A stretch of DNA of 64,000 nucleotides. Source: Christiangramia aestuarii (GTDB lineage Bacteria > Bacteroidota > Bacteroidia > Flavobacteriales > Flavobacteriaceae). The stretch is taken from the NCBI RefSeq assembly GCF_009735585.1, contig NZ_VJVW01000001.1, forward strand, positions 729,698 to 793,697, in the 5' to 3' direction. Below the pieces are notes generated by a model. It was given only the letters and a program-made list of their open reading frames with translations, searched no databases and was not told where the DNA came from. The first letter of the stretch is position 1. Every line of letters starts with the position of its first letter. Positions 28,843-36,342 of this stretch are shown here, in pieces. The translations under genes and the position numbers were made by a program.

Positions 28843-29296
28843 CAAAATCATCGTTTCCCATCACTTCCTCTGCCAGATCTGCAAAATCGTCTGAAGAGTC
28901 GTCAAGGGCTTGTTCATACTTATCTTTATCCCAGATCTCCACAATGTTGATCGCCGAGGAAAGAACGATCTCTTTCTCGATACCGGCAAAACCAACCAGG
29001 TCCTTGGGAATTAAAAGTCTGCCGTTAGCATCGACCTCAACGGTCTTTACTCCGGCAGTAAATTTTCTAATAAAATCAACGTTCTTTTTCCTAAACCTGT
29101 TAAGCTTGTTGATCCTCTTCATGAGAACATTCCACTGCTCCATGGGATAAAGCTCAAGGCAATTCTGGAAAACCGCACGCTTGATCACGAAACCGTCCTG
29201 CATCATGGGAGCGAGTTGCTTCTTCAACGCTGAAGGCACCATTAACCGGCCTTTCGCATCGACTTTGCATTCGTATGTCCCAATTAGATTTATCAC
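28829..29296 (-). CDS. mraZ: Transcriptional regulator MraZ
   Basis: Dome-shaped DNA-binding protein that regulates the dcw cluster in several bacteria. Its 155 residues hold two AbrB-like MraZ repeats: GTYECKVDAKGRLMVPSALK at the N-terminus and KTVEVDANGRLLIPKDLVG in the second half. The C-terminus is acidic. It is the first gene of the cluster. Immediately upstream lie a perfect -7 box and four TTACCAC (GTGGTAA on the coding strand) repeats that I take to be its own operator. Self-regulation is inferred from this layout and from known MraZ sites. Confidence 0.95.
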   Translation of the reverse strand: MINLIGTYECKVDAKGRLMVPSALKKQLAPMMQDGFVIKRAVFQNCLELYPMEQWNVLMKRINKLNRFRKKNVDFIRKFTAGVKTVEVDANGRLLIPKDLVGFAGIEKEIVLSSAINIVEIWDKDKYEQALDDSSDDFADLAEEVMGNDDFDEIS

Positions 29297-29314
29297 GGTT
29301 AAGTATTATAGAGC

Positions 29315-29322
29315 CAAATATA
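29315..29322 (-). promoter_or_regulatory. Putative dcw operon promoter -7 box
   Basis: The minus strand reads TATATTTG, a perfect TAnnTTTG, about 20 bases upstream of the mraZ ATG. A TTG at 29338-29340 sits 15 bases further upstream, slightly short of the usual -33 spacing. That TTG abuts the first MraZ-type repeat. Confidence 0.6.
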
Positions 29323-29331
29323 TTGAAAATA

Positions 29332-29379
29332 TTACCACAATTTACCACTTTTTACCACAATGTTAATAAGTTTTACCAC
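29332..29379 (-). promoter_or_regulatory. Putative MraZ operator: GTGGTAA direct repeats
   Basis: TTACCAC on the plus strand (GTGGTAA on the mraZ strand) occurs at 29332, 29342, 29352 and 29373. The first three have an exact 10-base period and the fourth lies 21 bases on, so all fall on about the same helix face. Known MraZ operators are short G-rich direct repeats (TGGGA type) with a 10-base period upstream of mraZ. Binding to this variant is inferred, not shown. Confidence 0.75.
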
Positions 29380-29553
29380 TGTATGTAATTGAAAACCTTT
29401 GAAATAGCCCTATCCACTTAGGATTCAGGAAATTGAAATAGGGTGGGAAATAGTGTAATCCAGGTCTGAGAAAACCAGTAGTTTATAAAATTTCCACTTC
29501 CCAGAAAAGCCTTTGCAGTTCTTGAAAAATGATTATACTTGTAACGAAATCGC

Positions 29554-29561
29554 TATATTTG
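29554..29561 (+). promoter_or_regulatory. Putative promoter -7 box for the hydrolase-engB unit
   Basis: TATATTTG is a perfect TAnnTTTG, 25 bases upstream of the ATG at 29587. No well-spaced -33 TTG is visible. The rest of the interval back to mraZ holds the MraZ repeats and an unremarkable AT-rich stretch. Confidence 0.5.
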
Positions 29562-29586
29562 CGATTGCTAACCGCAAAGGCTATCA

Positions 29587-30351
29587 ATGAAAGATCACTT
29601 AAGGCAAGAGGGAAAATTCACATATCTTGAGAAAGGGGAAGGAACACCGATTGTTATTCTTCACGGACTTATGGGAGGCCTCAGTAATTTTGACGGTGTA
29701 ACTAATTACTTTCCGGAAAATGGGTACAAGGTGCTTATCCCGGAACTTCCGCTTTATTCCATGTCACTTTTAAAAACCAGTGTAGGCACTTTTGCCAAAT
29801 ATCTGAAGGAATTCATAGATTTTAAAGGCTATGAAAAAGTGGTGCTTTTAGGAAATTCCCTTGGCGGGCATATCGCGCTTTTAGCGACCAAAATGTTCCC
29901 CGAATCGGTTGAAGCCCTTGTGATCACAGGAAGCTCCGGTCTTTACGAGAACGCGATGGGCGAAAGCTACCCAAGGCGTGGAGACTATGAGTTCATCAAG
30001 AAAAAGGCCGAAGCCGTTTTTTACGATCCGGAAGTAGCTACCAAGGAGATCGTGGACGAAGTTTACAATACGGTTAGCGACAGGAACAAACTGGTAAAGA
30101 CCCTGGCGATCGCAAAGAGTGCCATTAGGCACAACATGGCCAAGGATCTTCCAAAAATGCAGACTCCCACCTGTATCATCTGGGGGAAGAACGATACAGT
30201 GACCCCACCAGAGGTAGCAGAGGATTTTCAACGTCTCCTGCCCGATTCAGATCTTTACTGGATAGATAAGTGCGGGCATGCAGCCATGATGGAACACCCC
30301 GAACATTTCAACCAGTTACTTCATGCCTGGCTGAAGGAACGAGAGATCTAA
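29587..30351 (+). CDS. Alpha/beta-fold hydrolase
   Basis: Probably a cytoplasmic esterase or similar; the substrate is unknown. It has 254 residues with the oxyanion motif HGLMGGLSNF, the nucleophile elbow LGNSLGGHIAL (Ser in GNSLG), the acid region IWGKNDTVTPPEV and the catalytic His in KCGHAAMMEHPEHF. No signal peptide is present. It lies 10 bases upstream of engB on the same strand, so the two probably share a message. This pairing also occurs in other flavobacteria as far as I recall, but gives no direct clue to function. Confidence 0.85.
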   Translation: MKDHLRQEGKFTYLEKGEGTPIVILHGLMGGLSNFDGVTNYFPENGYKVLIPELPLYSMSLLKTSVGTFAKYLKEFIDFKGYEKVVLLGNSLGGHIALLATKMFPESVEALVITGSSGLYENAMGESYPRRGDYEFIKKKAEAVFYDPEVATKEIVDEVYNTVSDRNKLVKTLAIAKSAIRHNMAKDLPKMQTPTCIIWGKNDTVTPPEVAEDFQRLLPDSDLYWIDKCGHAAMMEHPEHFNQLLHAWLKEREI

Positions 30352-30361
30352 AAAAGCTTTT

Positions 30362-30967
30362 ATGAAAATCAAGACGGCAGAATTTGTGGTAAGCAACTCC
30401 AAGGTTGACCTGTGCCCCAACAGCAACCTGCCCGAATATGCCTTTATTGGCAGAAGTAATGTGGGAAAGTCTTCCCTTATAAACATGCTTACCGGCAGGA
30501 AATCTCTTGCGAAAACCTCCGCGAAACCCGGAAAAACTCAATTGATCAACCACTTTTTGATCAATAAGAACTGGCACCTGGTAGATCTTCCGGGATACGG
30601 TTATGCTCAGGTTTCAAAATCTACCAAAAAGGTTTTCCAGAAGTTCATCACCGCCTATTTTGAAAAGAGAAAGCAGATGGTCTGTGCTTTTGTGCTTATA
30701 GATTCAAGACATAAGCCACAGCCTATAGACATGGAATTCATGCAATACCTGGGAGAAAACGGGATCCCTTTCTGCATCATTTTTACCAAGGCCGATAAGC
30801 TTAAGGAAAAAGCACTAAAAAAGAATCTAGAAAATTATAAGGCTGAAATGCTGGAGGTCTGGGAAGAGATGCCAGAGTATTTTGTCACTTCGGCTTCTGC
30901 AGGAATCGGGAAAGATGAAGTTCTGGATTATATAGACCAGGTGAATGAACAACTGAACGCCTCTTAA
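30362..30967 (+). CDS. engB: Ribosome biogenesis GTPase EngB/YsxC
   Basis: TRAFAC-class GTPase needed for 50S subunit assembly. G1 is GRSNVGKSS (residues 30-38). The G2 region TSAKPGKTQ follows, then G3 DLPGYGYAQV, G4 TKADKL and a G5-like TSASAG. Its 201 residues match the family. It follows the alpha/beta hydrolase by 10 bases. Its last four bases overlap the stop of the convergent CxxC protein gene, so there is no room for a terminator between them. Confidence 0.96.
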   Translation: MKIKTAEFVVSNSKVDLCPNSNLPEYAFIGRSNVGKSSLINMLTGRKSLAKTSAKPGKTQLINHFLINKNWHLVDLPGYGYAQVSKSTKKVFQKFITAYFEKRKQMVCAFVLIDSRHKPQPIDMEFMQYLGENGIPFCIIFTKADKLKEKALKKNLENYKAEMLEVWEEMPEYFVTSASAGIGKDEVLDYIDQVNEQLNAS

Positions 30968-31332
30968 TACAGCTGCATCCTGCTTTTGATCTTATCTATC
31001 AAAACCTCAAGATTGTTGATCTGCTCGAACTCATCTTTAGACATAAAAACTTCCAGGCCTTTTCCTGTTTGTGCAAGGATTACAGGAAACTCGAACTTAT
31101 ACCCAAATTTAGAAGCATAAGCCTTCAAAAATTCATCTTTATGCAGAAAGTCGGTTTCAATATCGAGGCTTTGGTAGAAATCGCGCCAGGCCTTTTTCTC
31201 GCCTAAAGGAGCATAGGTTAGCTCACACAATTTACAGGAATACGAAGATGGATTCACTACTTTATGCAGTGAATCCATCAGGGCATTCAGTTTGCCAGAA
31301 TCGGCATTATATACAAATATAAGTTTGTTCAA
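30964..31332 (-). CDS. Conserved hypothetical protein with a CxxC motif
   Basis: Not recognised as a named family. It has 122 residues, no signal or membrane helix, and starts MNKLIFVYNADSGKLNALMD. A CKLC pair near residues 33-36 (SSYSCKLCELTYAP) could bind metal or be redox-active, and the N-terminal beta-strand start is faintly thioredoxin-like. This is a weak impression only. It abuts gldC (adjacent start and stop), so it is co-transcribed with gldB-gldC. A link to gliding motility is possible but rests only on position. Confidence 0.7.
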   Translation of the reverse strand: MNKLIFVYNADSGKLNALMDSLHKVVNPSSYSCKLCELTYAPLGEKKAWRDFYQSLDIETDFLHKDEFLKAYASKFGYKFEFPVILAQTGKGLEVFMSKDEFEQINNLEVLIDKIKSRMQLY

Positions 31333-31671
31333 CTAGCTCTTTTTGATCTCGGTCTTCTCTGCGAAATAATCACAGAAATCTTTCATGGTATCACGCATTT
31401 TATCGTCCTGGGTAGCACGAAAATAGGTGTCGCTCATAGAAACCAGGGTCTGGTGAAAGAATTTTTTCATCTCGTCTACCGGCATTTCCTTGGTCCACAG
31501 ATCTATTCTCAGGGTTTCCTGGTCCTTACTATCCCAAACCGAAAGCATCAAGGCTTTGGCATCTTCCTTATACACATTACCGTCCTGGGCACTCCAGGTA
31601 ATATTTTCGGGTACATGGTTCTCGTCGGTTACTACCTCGATATTAATTTCAGACTTCTTGAATTCAGCCAT
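31333..31671 (-). CDS. gldC: Gliding motility protein GldC
   Basis: Small soluble protein of 112 residues required for efficient gliding in Flavobacterium johnsoniae. It begins MAEFKKSEINIEVVTDENHV and contains ITWSAQDG, KALMLSVWDSKDQETLRIDL and KEMPVDEMKKFFHQTL, as in GldC. No signal peptide. Its ATG overlaps the gldB stop by one base. The molecular role of GldC is not settled; it is thought to support GldB. Presence of gldB and gldC does not by itself prove the cell glides. Confidence 0.9.
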   Translation of the reverse strand: MAEFKKSEINIEVVTDENHVPENITWSAQDGNVYKEDAKALMLSVWDSKDQETLRIDLWTKEMPVDEMKKFFHQTLVSMSDTYFRATQDDKMRDTMKDFCDYFAEKTEIKKS

Positions 31672-32630
31672 TATTTCTTAGGTTTATAGTTCGCTTTATT
31701 AAAAATTTCTTCTGCCGGAGTATTCAGCATTTTCTTAATAGAAACATCATTCTTATCCATATAAGCTCTTATGATGTTCCAGCCAATGAACTGCCCCAGT
31801 CTTGATGGGGATTCTGCGTCCAGTTGTAAATAGAATTTCGAGAAAGGTGCAGGATACAGGAACCTGGAGTACAACTGGGAATCTGTATCGTAGAGGAGCT
31901 CATTTTCGATAAAATACCTCCAGATCTGGTCTTCGTTCGCCTGGGCCCATTCAAACTCCTTCTCTGTATAGCCCATTTTTTCAGCATCGCTTTTAAATGG
32001 GATGAACTTATCCTTTAAATACAACACTTTCCCATAGTAAAGCATATGAGATAAAAAGGTCCTTGAATCTGCCTTGGGCACATAATTACCGGCGATCTCG
32101 GCTGCGGCATCTACCGCTATCTGTTCTTTTCTGAAATTCTTTTTCAGGAAATCCTGGATCCCTATATAGAACTTATGTTCCTCGCCCAGGTAAGTATCAA
32201 GGGAAACGAAAAGGTAATCCCCGGTATAAAGTGTTTTGTTCTTATAATCCACTTCAGAAGTGATGGTGATCACGTCTGGAACATTGAAATCGGGGAAGTA
32301 ATATTTCACATGCTGGAAAAGACTATGCAGCTCCCCTTCCTCTTCTGAAAATTCCGGAAACACCCTGGCAACTTCGGTTTCGATCTCCTGCTGTATGCTG
32401 TCATTAAGTTTCTGAACCCAGACACTATCCGGATACTGCTTTGGAAAGAGAAAAGGGTATTCAGACTTCAGGGCTGGCAGGCTTTCGGGGGTAGCTTCAG
32501 CAAATTCCCGATCGAACCTGATAACCTCAAATTGGACATCGATCTTTTCTATCTTGGCTTCGGTTTCAGATTGATTATCGCAGGAGAATAGACTTACAAG
32601 TAGTATTAAAAACCAGAATTTCTTCAGCAT
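31671..32630 (-). CDS. gldB: Gliding motility lipoprotein GldB
   Basis: Lipoprotein of 319 residues essential for gliding and for the type IX secretion-linked machinery in flavobacteria. The signal is MLKKFWFLILLVSLFSC with Cys17 in the lipobox, followed by Asp. Mature motifs include VIRFDREFAEA, EYPFLFPKQYPD, a Zn-protease-like but degenerate FLRKNF/EIAGNYVP region, and GQFIGWNIIRAYMDKN near the end. Downstream are gldC and the CxxC gene in one operon; upstream it diverges from nadE, the same neighbourhood as in related genomes. Confidence 0.9.
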   Translation of the reverse strand: MLKKFWFLILLVSLFSCDNQSETEAKIEKIDVQFEVIRFDREFAEATPESLPALKSEYPFLFPKQYPDSVWVQKLNDSIQQEIETEVARVFPEFSEEEGELHSLFQHVKYYFPDFNVPDVITITSEVDYKNKTLYTGDYLFVSLDTYLGEEHKFYIGIQDFLKKNFRKEQIAVDAAAEIAGNYVPKADSRTFLSHMLYYGKVLYLKDKFIPFKSDAEKMGYTEKEFEWAQANEDQIWRYFIENELLYDTDSQLYSRFLYPAPFSKFYLQLDAESPSRLGQFIGWNIIRAYMDKNDVSIKKMLNTPAEEIFNKANYKPKK

Positions 32631-32687
32631 AGCTCTCTTTTCTGAAGGCTTTAACGCCTGTCCCTTTTAAAAATTGGCTTTAAGTAT

Positions 32688-32695
32688 TAGATTTG
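32688..32695 (+). promoter_or_regulatory. Putative nadE -7 box
   Basis: TAGATTTG is a perfect TAnnTTTG, 42 bases upstream of the nadE ATG and in the divergent gap with gldB. No TTG stands at the expected -33 distance. Confidence 0.4.
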
Positions 32696-32736
32696 TGTGG
32701 CAAAGGTATTACTTACAAACTTAATCACCCAATATT

Positions 32737-33528
32737 ATGCAGATCGAAAAAGTGGCAGACCACATCATAAACTGGCTAAAAGACTATGCTACCAGGGCAA
32801 ATATGAATGGTTTTGTGGTTGGAGTTAGCGGCGGGATCGATTCTGCGGTAACCTCTACCCTGTGTGCAAAAACAGGTATGCCAACGCTCTGCCTGGAAAT
32901 GCCGATTCACCAGGGAAAGAACCAGGTGACCCGCGCCCGGAAACACATCAAGGAGTTGAAGCATAATTTTGCCAACGTCAGCGACCTGGAGATCAACCTC
33001 ACCCCTGTCTTCGAACAGTTCAAGGATGCGATGCCACAGTCAAGGGAAACCAGTACGCTGGACCTGAGCCTTGCCAATTCCCGGGCCAGGTTAAGAATGA
33101 CCACTCTTTACTACTTTGCCGGCCTGCACAAATACCTGGTGGCAGGAACTGGGAATAAAGTGGAAGATTTTGGAGTAGGCTTTTACACTAAATATGGTGA
33201 TGGCGGCGTAGACCTGAGCCCGATCGCCGACCTTGTAAAAAGCGAAGTCTATGAACTTGGAAAATATTTGAACATCATTGAAGACATTATGGTGGCGCCG
33301 CCTACCGATGGATTGTTTGGCGACAGCCGCAGCGATGAAGATCAGCTAGGTGCTTCTTACGATGAACTGGAGTGGGCCATGAAAAGTATCGAAGAAGGAA
33401 AAACCTCTTTAGATTTCGATGGCAGGCAGAAAGAAGTTTTTGACATCTACTCAAGACTAAATAGGGCTAACCAGCACAAAATGAAACCGATACCGGTTTG
33501 CGAGATTCCCGTTCATCTGAAGAAATAG
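32737..33528 (+). CDS. nadE: NAD synthetase, ammonia-dependent type
   Basis: Last step of NAD synthesis: amidation of nicotinate adenine dinucleotide with ATP. The PP-loop is SGGIDSA (residues 31-37). Further motifs are AGTGNKVEDFGVGFYTKYGD, DLSPIADLVKSEVYELG and PPTDGLFGDSRSDEDQLG. At 263 residues it lacks the nitrilase-like glutaminase domain, so it uses free ammonia or a separate source. It is a single gene between gldB (divergent) and the response regulator gene. Confidence 0.95.
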   Translation: MQIEKVADHIINWLKDYATRANMNGFVVGVSGGIDSAVTSTLCAKTGMPTLCLEMPIHQGKNQVTRARKHIKELKHNFANVSDLEINLTPVFEQFKDAMPQSRETSTLDLSLANSRARLRMTTLYYFAGLHKYLVAGTGNKVEDFGVGFYTKYGDGGVDLSPIADLVKSEVYELGKYLNIIEDIMVAPPTDGLFGDSRSDEDQLGASYDELEWAMKSIEEGKTSLDFDGRQKEVFDIYSRLNRANQHKMKPIPVCEIPVHLKK

Positions 33529-33643
33529 ACATTTTATCGAATATATATAGCAGTTTTACATTTTCAAAACTCAAAGCGTTATTTTAGGTTAACGAATCCA
33601 CAATCAACAAGTTAGCCCCCGGACTTGTTTATAACTTAGAATC

Positions 33644-34282
33644 ATGTATCGAGTATTAATTGCAGATCATCACCCGATCATTTTAGAGGGTGTAAAATGC
33701 GTTCTTCAGAACAATCCGGCGCTTCAGGTAACAGGAAGAGTAGCCAGCGGGTCTCAGCTATTTAATCAGCTTGAGAAAGACGCTCCAGACGTCTTGATAA
33801 TAGAATTAGATCTTCCCCAGATAAACGGGATAAATGCCATAAGAAGGATAAAACAGGAATATCCGGAAGTAAAAACGCTAATCTTTAGTTCACATCCGGA
33901 AGAAATGTATGCTCTAAGCGCTATTAAAGCCGGCGCGGCTGGATATATTTCAAAACATACAGATACCGAAACTCTGGAGAAAGCCATTTACCAGGTAGCA
34001 AGGGGCGGAATCTATTTAAATCGTAAGATCACTGAGAAGCTGAATTCAGGGGTTTCACGAGGTAAGAGTTTAATTACAAAGTTCAAAAAACTGTCAACCC
34101 GGGAAACCGAAGTTCTTAATCTGCTTTCCTCCGGTAAGCGAAATAAGGACATCGCAGAGGCTTTGAACATAAACGAGAAAACCGTAAGCACCTATAAGAC
34201 CAGGCTGCTTAAGAAATTAAAAGTAGATAATGTAGCCGATCTTATCACCCAGTCCAGGCTGCTACAATTAAATACTACATAA
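33644..34282 (+). CDS. NarL/LuxR-type response regulator with Glu at the phosphorylation site
   Basis: DNA-binding regulator with a receiver domain (about residues 1-120) and a C-terminal LuxR helix-turn-helix (LSTRETEVLNLLSSGK and then KDIAEALNINEKTVSTYK). The receiver is atypical. Aligned by eye with NarL, its LIDDHP becomes LIADHHP (second acidic residue replaced by His9), and the phospho-accepting Asp of LLDLNMP becomes Glu54 in IIELDLP. The conserved Ser and Lys (GYISK) remain. It may work without phosphorylation. No histidine kinase gene is adjacent. Its end overlaps the convergent dnaG by 8 bases. Confidence 0.85.
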   Translation: MYRVLIADHHPIILEGVKCVLQNNPALQVTGRVASGSQLFNQLEKDAPDVLIIELDLPQINGINAIRRIKQEYPEVKTLIFSSHPEEMYALSAIKAGAAGYISKHTDTETLEKAIYQVARGGIYLNRKITEKLNSGVSRGKSLITKFKKLSTRETEVLNLLSSGKRNKDIAEALNINEKTVSTYKTRLLKKLKVDNVADLITQSRLLQLNTT

Positions 34283-36233
34283 CCCTTCCCAGTCTTTCAG
34301 ACAGCAGGGTTCTTAATTTATTGAAGCCCATTACTTCATTTTTAATATCTGTCCGTTCTTCTTCGGTTTCAGCCACCCTGATATTTTCCAGCAGTTCTTT
34401 AAGCTTCATATCTATAAGGTGACGCCGTAAATTTAGGATCGTCTGGCTTACGAACTGGTCTACCGTACTCTCCTTTTCTTTTACAGGAATATCATGCCGG
34501 TCCCAGCTATGCAGTTCATATTGCTCCTCAGCCATAAGAATATCTGTGATCTCGCGAGCCTGCTCTTCTTCAAGCTCATTGATGATGGTCTCTACCGCGA
34601 AATCTTCCTCGCTGTTAAGCTTATTAATCAGGACAGCATAAAGATTCTGAAAGGCCTCATTAGAAAAGGCAATCTCGTCTTCCTGCAGGTCCAGGTAGAT
34701 CTTTTCGAAGACCTTGGAATTCTGAGTTTCCGGTTCCAGCATTAATTCACCGGTCTCCTCGTGTTGTTTAAGCAACAAATCTTCAAACTCCTCTTTACGG
34801 TTACCGTACATCAATAAGATCTTGATGATATTCCTCTCCAGGATATAAAGATGATCTACTTTCTCTTTGGGAGCAGTCTCCTCCTTGACCACTTCCATTT
34901 TCTGCTTCCTCGGCTTTCCGGAAGGCTGGGCATCTTTATTTGTTAGCTGAGCCAGGGTTGCATAAAGCACATCGTCGCTAATATCCATGATCCTGGAACA
35001 TTCCTGGAGGTAAACCTCACGCTGAATATTATCTGGGATCTTGGCGATACTGTTCACCATATCACGAATGAGCCCGGCCTTTTTAACCGGATCGTTCTTC
35101 GCCTCATCCATTAACAGGGAGGCTTTATAGGTGATAAAGTCGTAGGAGTTATTTTCAAGAAAATCCTTCAGCTCCTCTTCTGAATTATTCTTCGCGAAGC
35201 TATCCGGATCTTCACCCTCAGGGAACGGACAAACCTTAACGTTCATCCCCTGTTCCAAGATAAGATCTATACCTCTTAAGGAAGCCCTGGTCCCGGCTGC
35301 GTCCCCATCAAAAAGCACCGTAATATTTTTAGTAAGCCTGTTGATTAGCCTTATCTGCTCTGGAGTGAGCGCAGTTCCCGAAGAAGAAACCGTATTTTCA
35401 ATACCGCTCTGATGGAATTGGATCACATCTGTATAACCCTCAACCAGGTAGCAGTTATCTTCTTTCGCGATCGCCTGCTTGGCATGATAGATTCCGTAAA
35501 GAACCTTGGATTTATGGTAGATATCACTCTCGGGAGAGTTCAGGTATTTCGCAGCTTTCTTGGTATTTGAAAGTATCCTTCCTCCAAAGCCCAGTACCCG
35601 GCCAGACATGGAGTGAATAGGAAACATCACCCGTCCCTTGAACCTGTCGAATTTCTTATCTTCCTTTACTATGGTTAACCCGGTCTTCTCCAGGTATTCC
35701 AGTTTGTACCCGGCATCGAGAGCGGCTTTGGTAAAAACCTCCCAGTCGTCTGGAGAATAACCAAGGTCGAATTTCTTGATGGTCTCTGGAGTAAAACCTC
35801 GCTCCTTAAAATAACTAAGCCCGATCGCCTGGCCTTCATCGGTCTTATGCATCTTCTCCTGAAAGAACTCATTGGCGAATTCTGAAACCAGATACATGCT
35901 TTCCCGCTCGTTCGCCTGTTCCTTCTGGGCATCGCTCTGCTCGGTTTCTTCTATTTCTATACCATACTTCTTGGCCAGGTATTTAATTGCTTCAGGATAA
36001 GTGAAATGTTCATGCTCCATTAGAAAAGCGATCACATTCCCTCCTTTTCCACTACTAAAATCTTTCCAGATCTGTTTTACCGGGGAAACCATGAAACTGG
36101 GGGTTCGCTCATCGGTAAAAGGGCTTAAGCCTTTAAGGTTGGAACCCGATTTCTTCAGTTGCACAAAATCGCCGATAACCTCCTCTACACGGGCGGTTTC
36201 GAAAACATTATCTACGGTGGTTTTTGAGATCAA
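34275..36233 (-). CDS. dnaG: DNA primase with degenerate zinc-ribbon domain
   Basis: Makes RNA primers at the replication fork. The N-terminal region keeps the zinc-ribbon domain layout (LKGLSPFTDERTPSFMVSP and then IWKDFSSGKGG) but has none of the zinc-binding Cys/His residues. The TOPRIM core shows YLVEGYTDVIQFHQSG and FDGDAAG. A long C-terminal helicase-binding-like region follows. I chose the TTG at 36233, because it gives (M)ISKTTVDNVFETARVEEVIG, the usual family start; the frame further up has only another TTG at 36272. The start-proximal promoter box lies inside an upstream terminator. Confidence 0.93.
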   Translation of the reverse strand: MISKTTVDNVFETARVEEVIGDFVQLKKSGSNLKGLSPFTDERTPSFMVSPVKQIWKDFSSGKGGNVIAFLMEHEHFTYPEAIKYLAKKYGIEIEETEQSDAQKEQANERESMYLVSEFANEFFQEKMHKTDEGQAIGLSYFKERGFTPETIKKFDLGYSPDDWEVFTKAALDAGYKLEYLEKTGLTIVKEDKKFDRFKGRVMFPIHSMSGRVLGFGGRILSNTKKAAKYLNSPESDIYHKSKVLYGIYHAKQAIAKEDNCYLVEGYTDVIQFHQSGIENTVSSSGTALTPEQIRLINRLTKNITVLFDGDAAGTRASLRGIDLILEQGMNVKVCPFPEGEDPDSFAKNNSEEELKDFLENNSYDFITYKASLLMDEAKNDPVKKAGLIRDMVNSIAKIPDNIQREVYLQECSRIMDISDDVLYATLAQLTNKDAQPSGKPRKQKMEVVKEETAPKEKVDHLYILERNIIKILLMYGNRKEEFEDLLLKQHEETGELMLEPETQNSKVFEKIYLDLQEDEIAFSNEAFQNLYAVLINKLNSEEDFAVETIINELEEEQAREITDILMAEEQYELHSWDRHDIPVKEKESTVDQFVSQTILNLRRHLIDMKLKELLENIRVAETEEERTDIKNEVMGFNKLRTLLSERLGRVM

Positions 36234-36270
36234 GAGAAATAGATTTCTTTTAGTTTCACGGAAATTAAAC

Positions 36271-36316
36271 AAAAAAACAAGGGCTTCAAAAATATGAATT
36301 ATAATTTCTGAAGCCC
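36271..36316 (-). terminator. Terminator of the sigma/anti-sigma/OMP operon
   Basis: On the minus strand GGGCTTCA (36316-36309) pairs with TGAAGCCC (36288-36281). The inner GAAAT/ATTTT pairs extend the stem, and a TTGTTTTTTT tract follows at 36280-36271. It lies 27 bases past the outer-membrane protein stop. The loop-side strand also contains a TATTTTTG box. Confidence 0.8.
36287..36294 (-). promoter_or_regulatory. Putative dnaG -7 box inside the terminator hairpin
   Basis: The minus strand reads TATTTTTG, a perfect TAnnTTTG, about 55 bases upstream of the dnaG TTG at 36233. It lies in the descending arm of the terminator of the upstream operon. No spaced -33 TTG is seen. Confidence 0.4.
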
Positions 36317-36342
36317 AGTTAAATCTAAACTATATTGGCTAA

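Noticed and set aside
31671-32630. GldB as an active zinc protease
   Set aside because: No HExxH motif is present, and the lipobox plus operon with gldC fit GldB, which is not a known protease.
36233-36272. Longer dnaG start at TTG 36272
   Set aside because: The extra 13 residues are unlike the family and overlap the terminator T tract; the family start follows the TTG at 36233.
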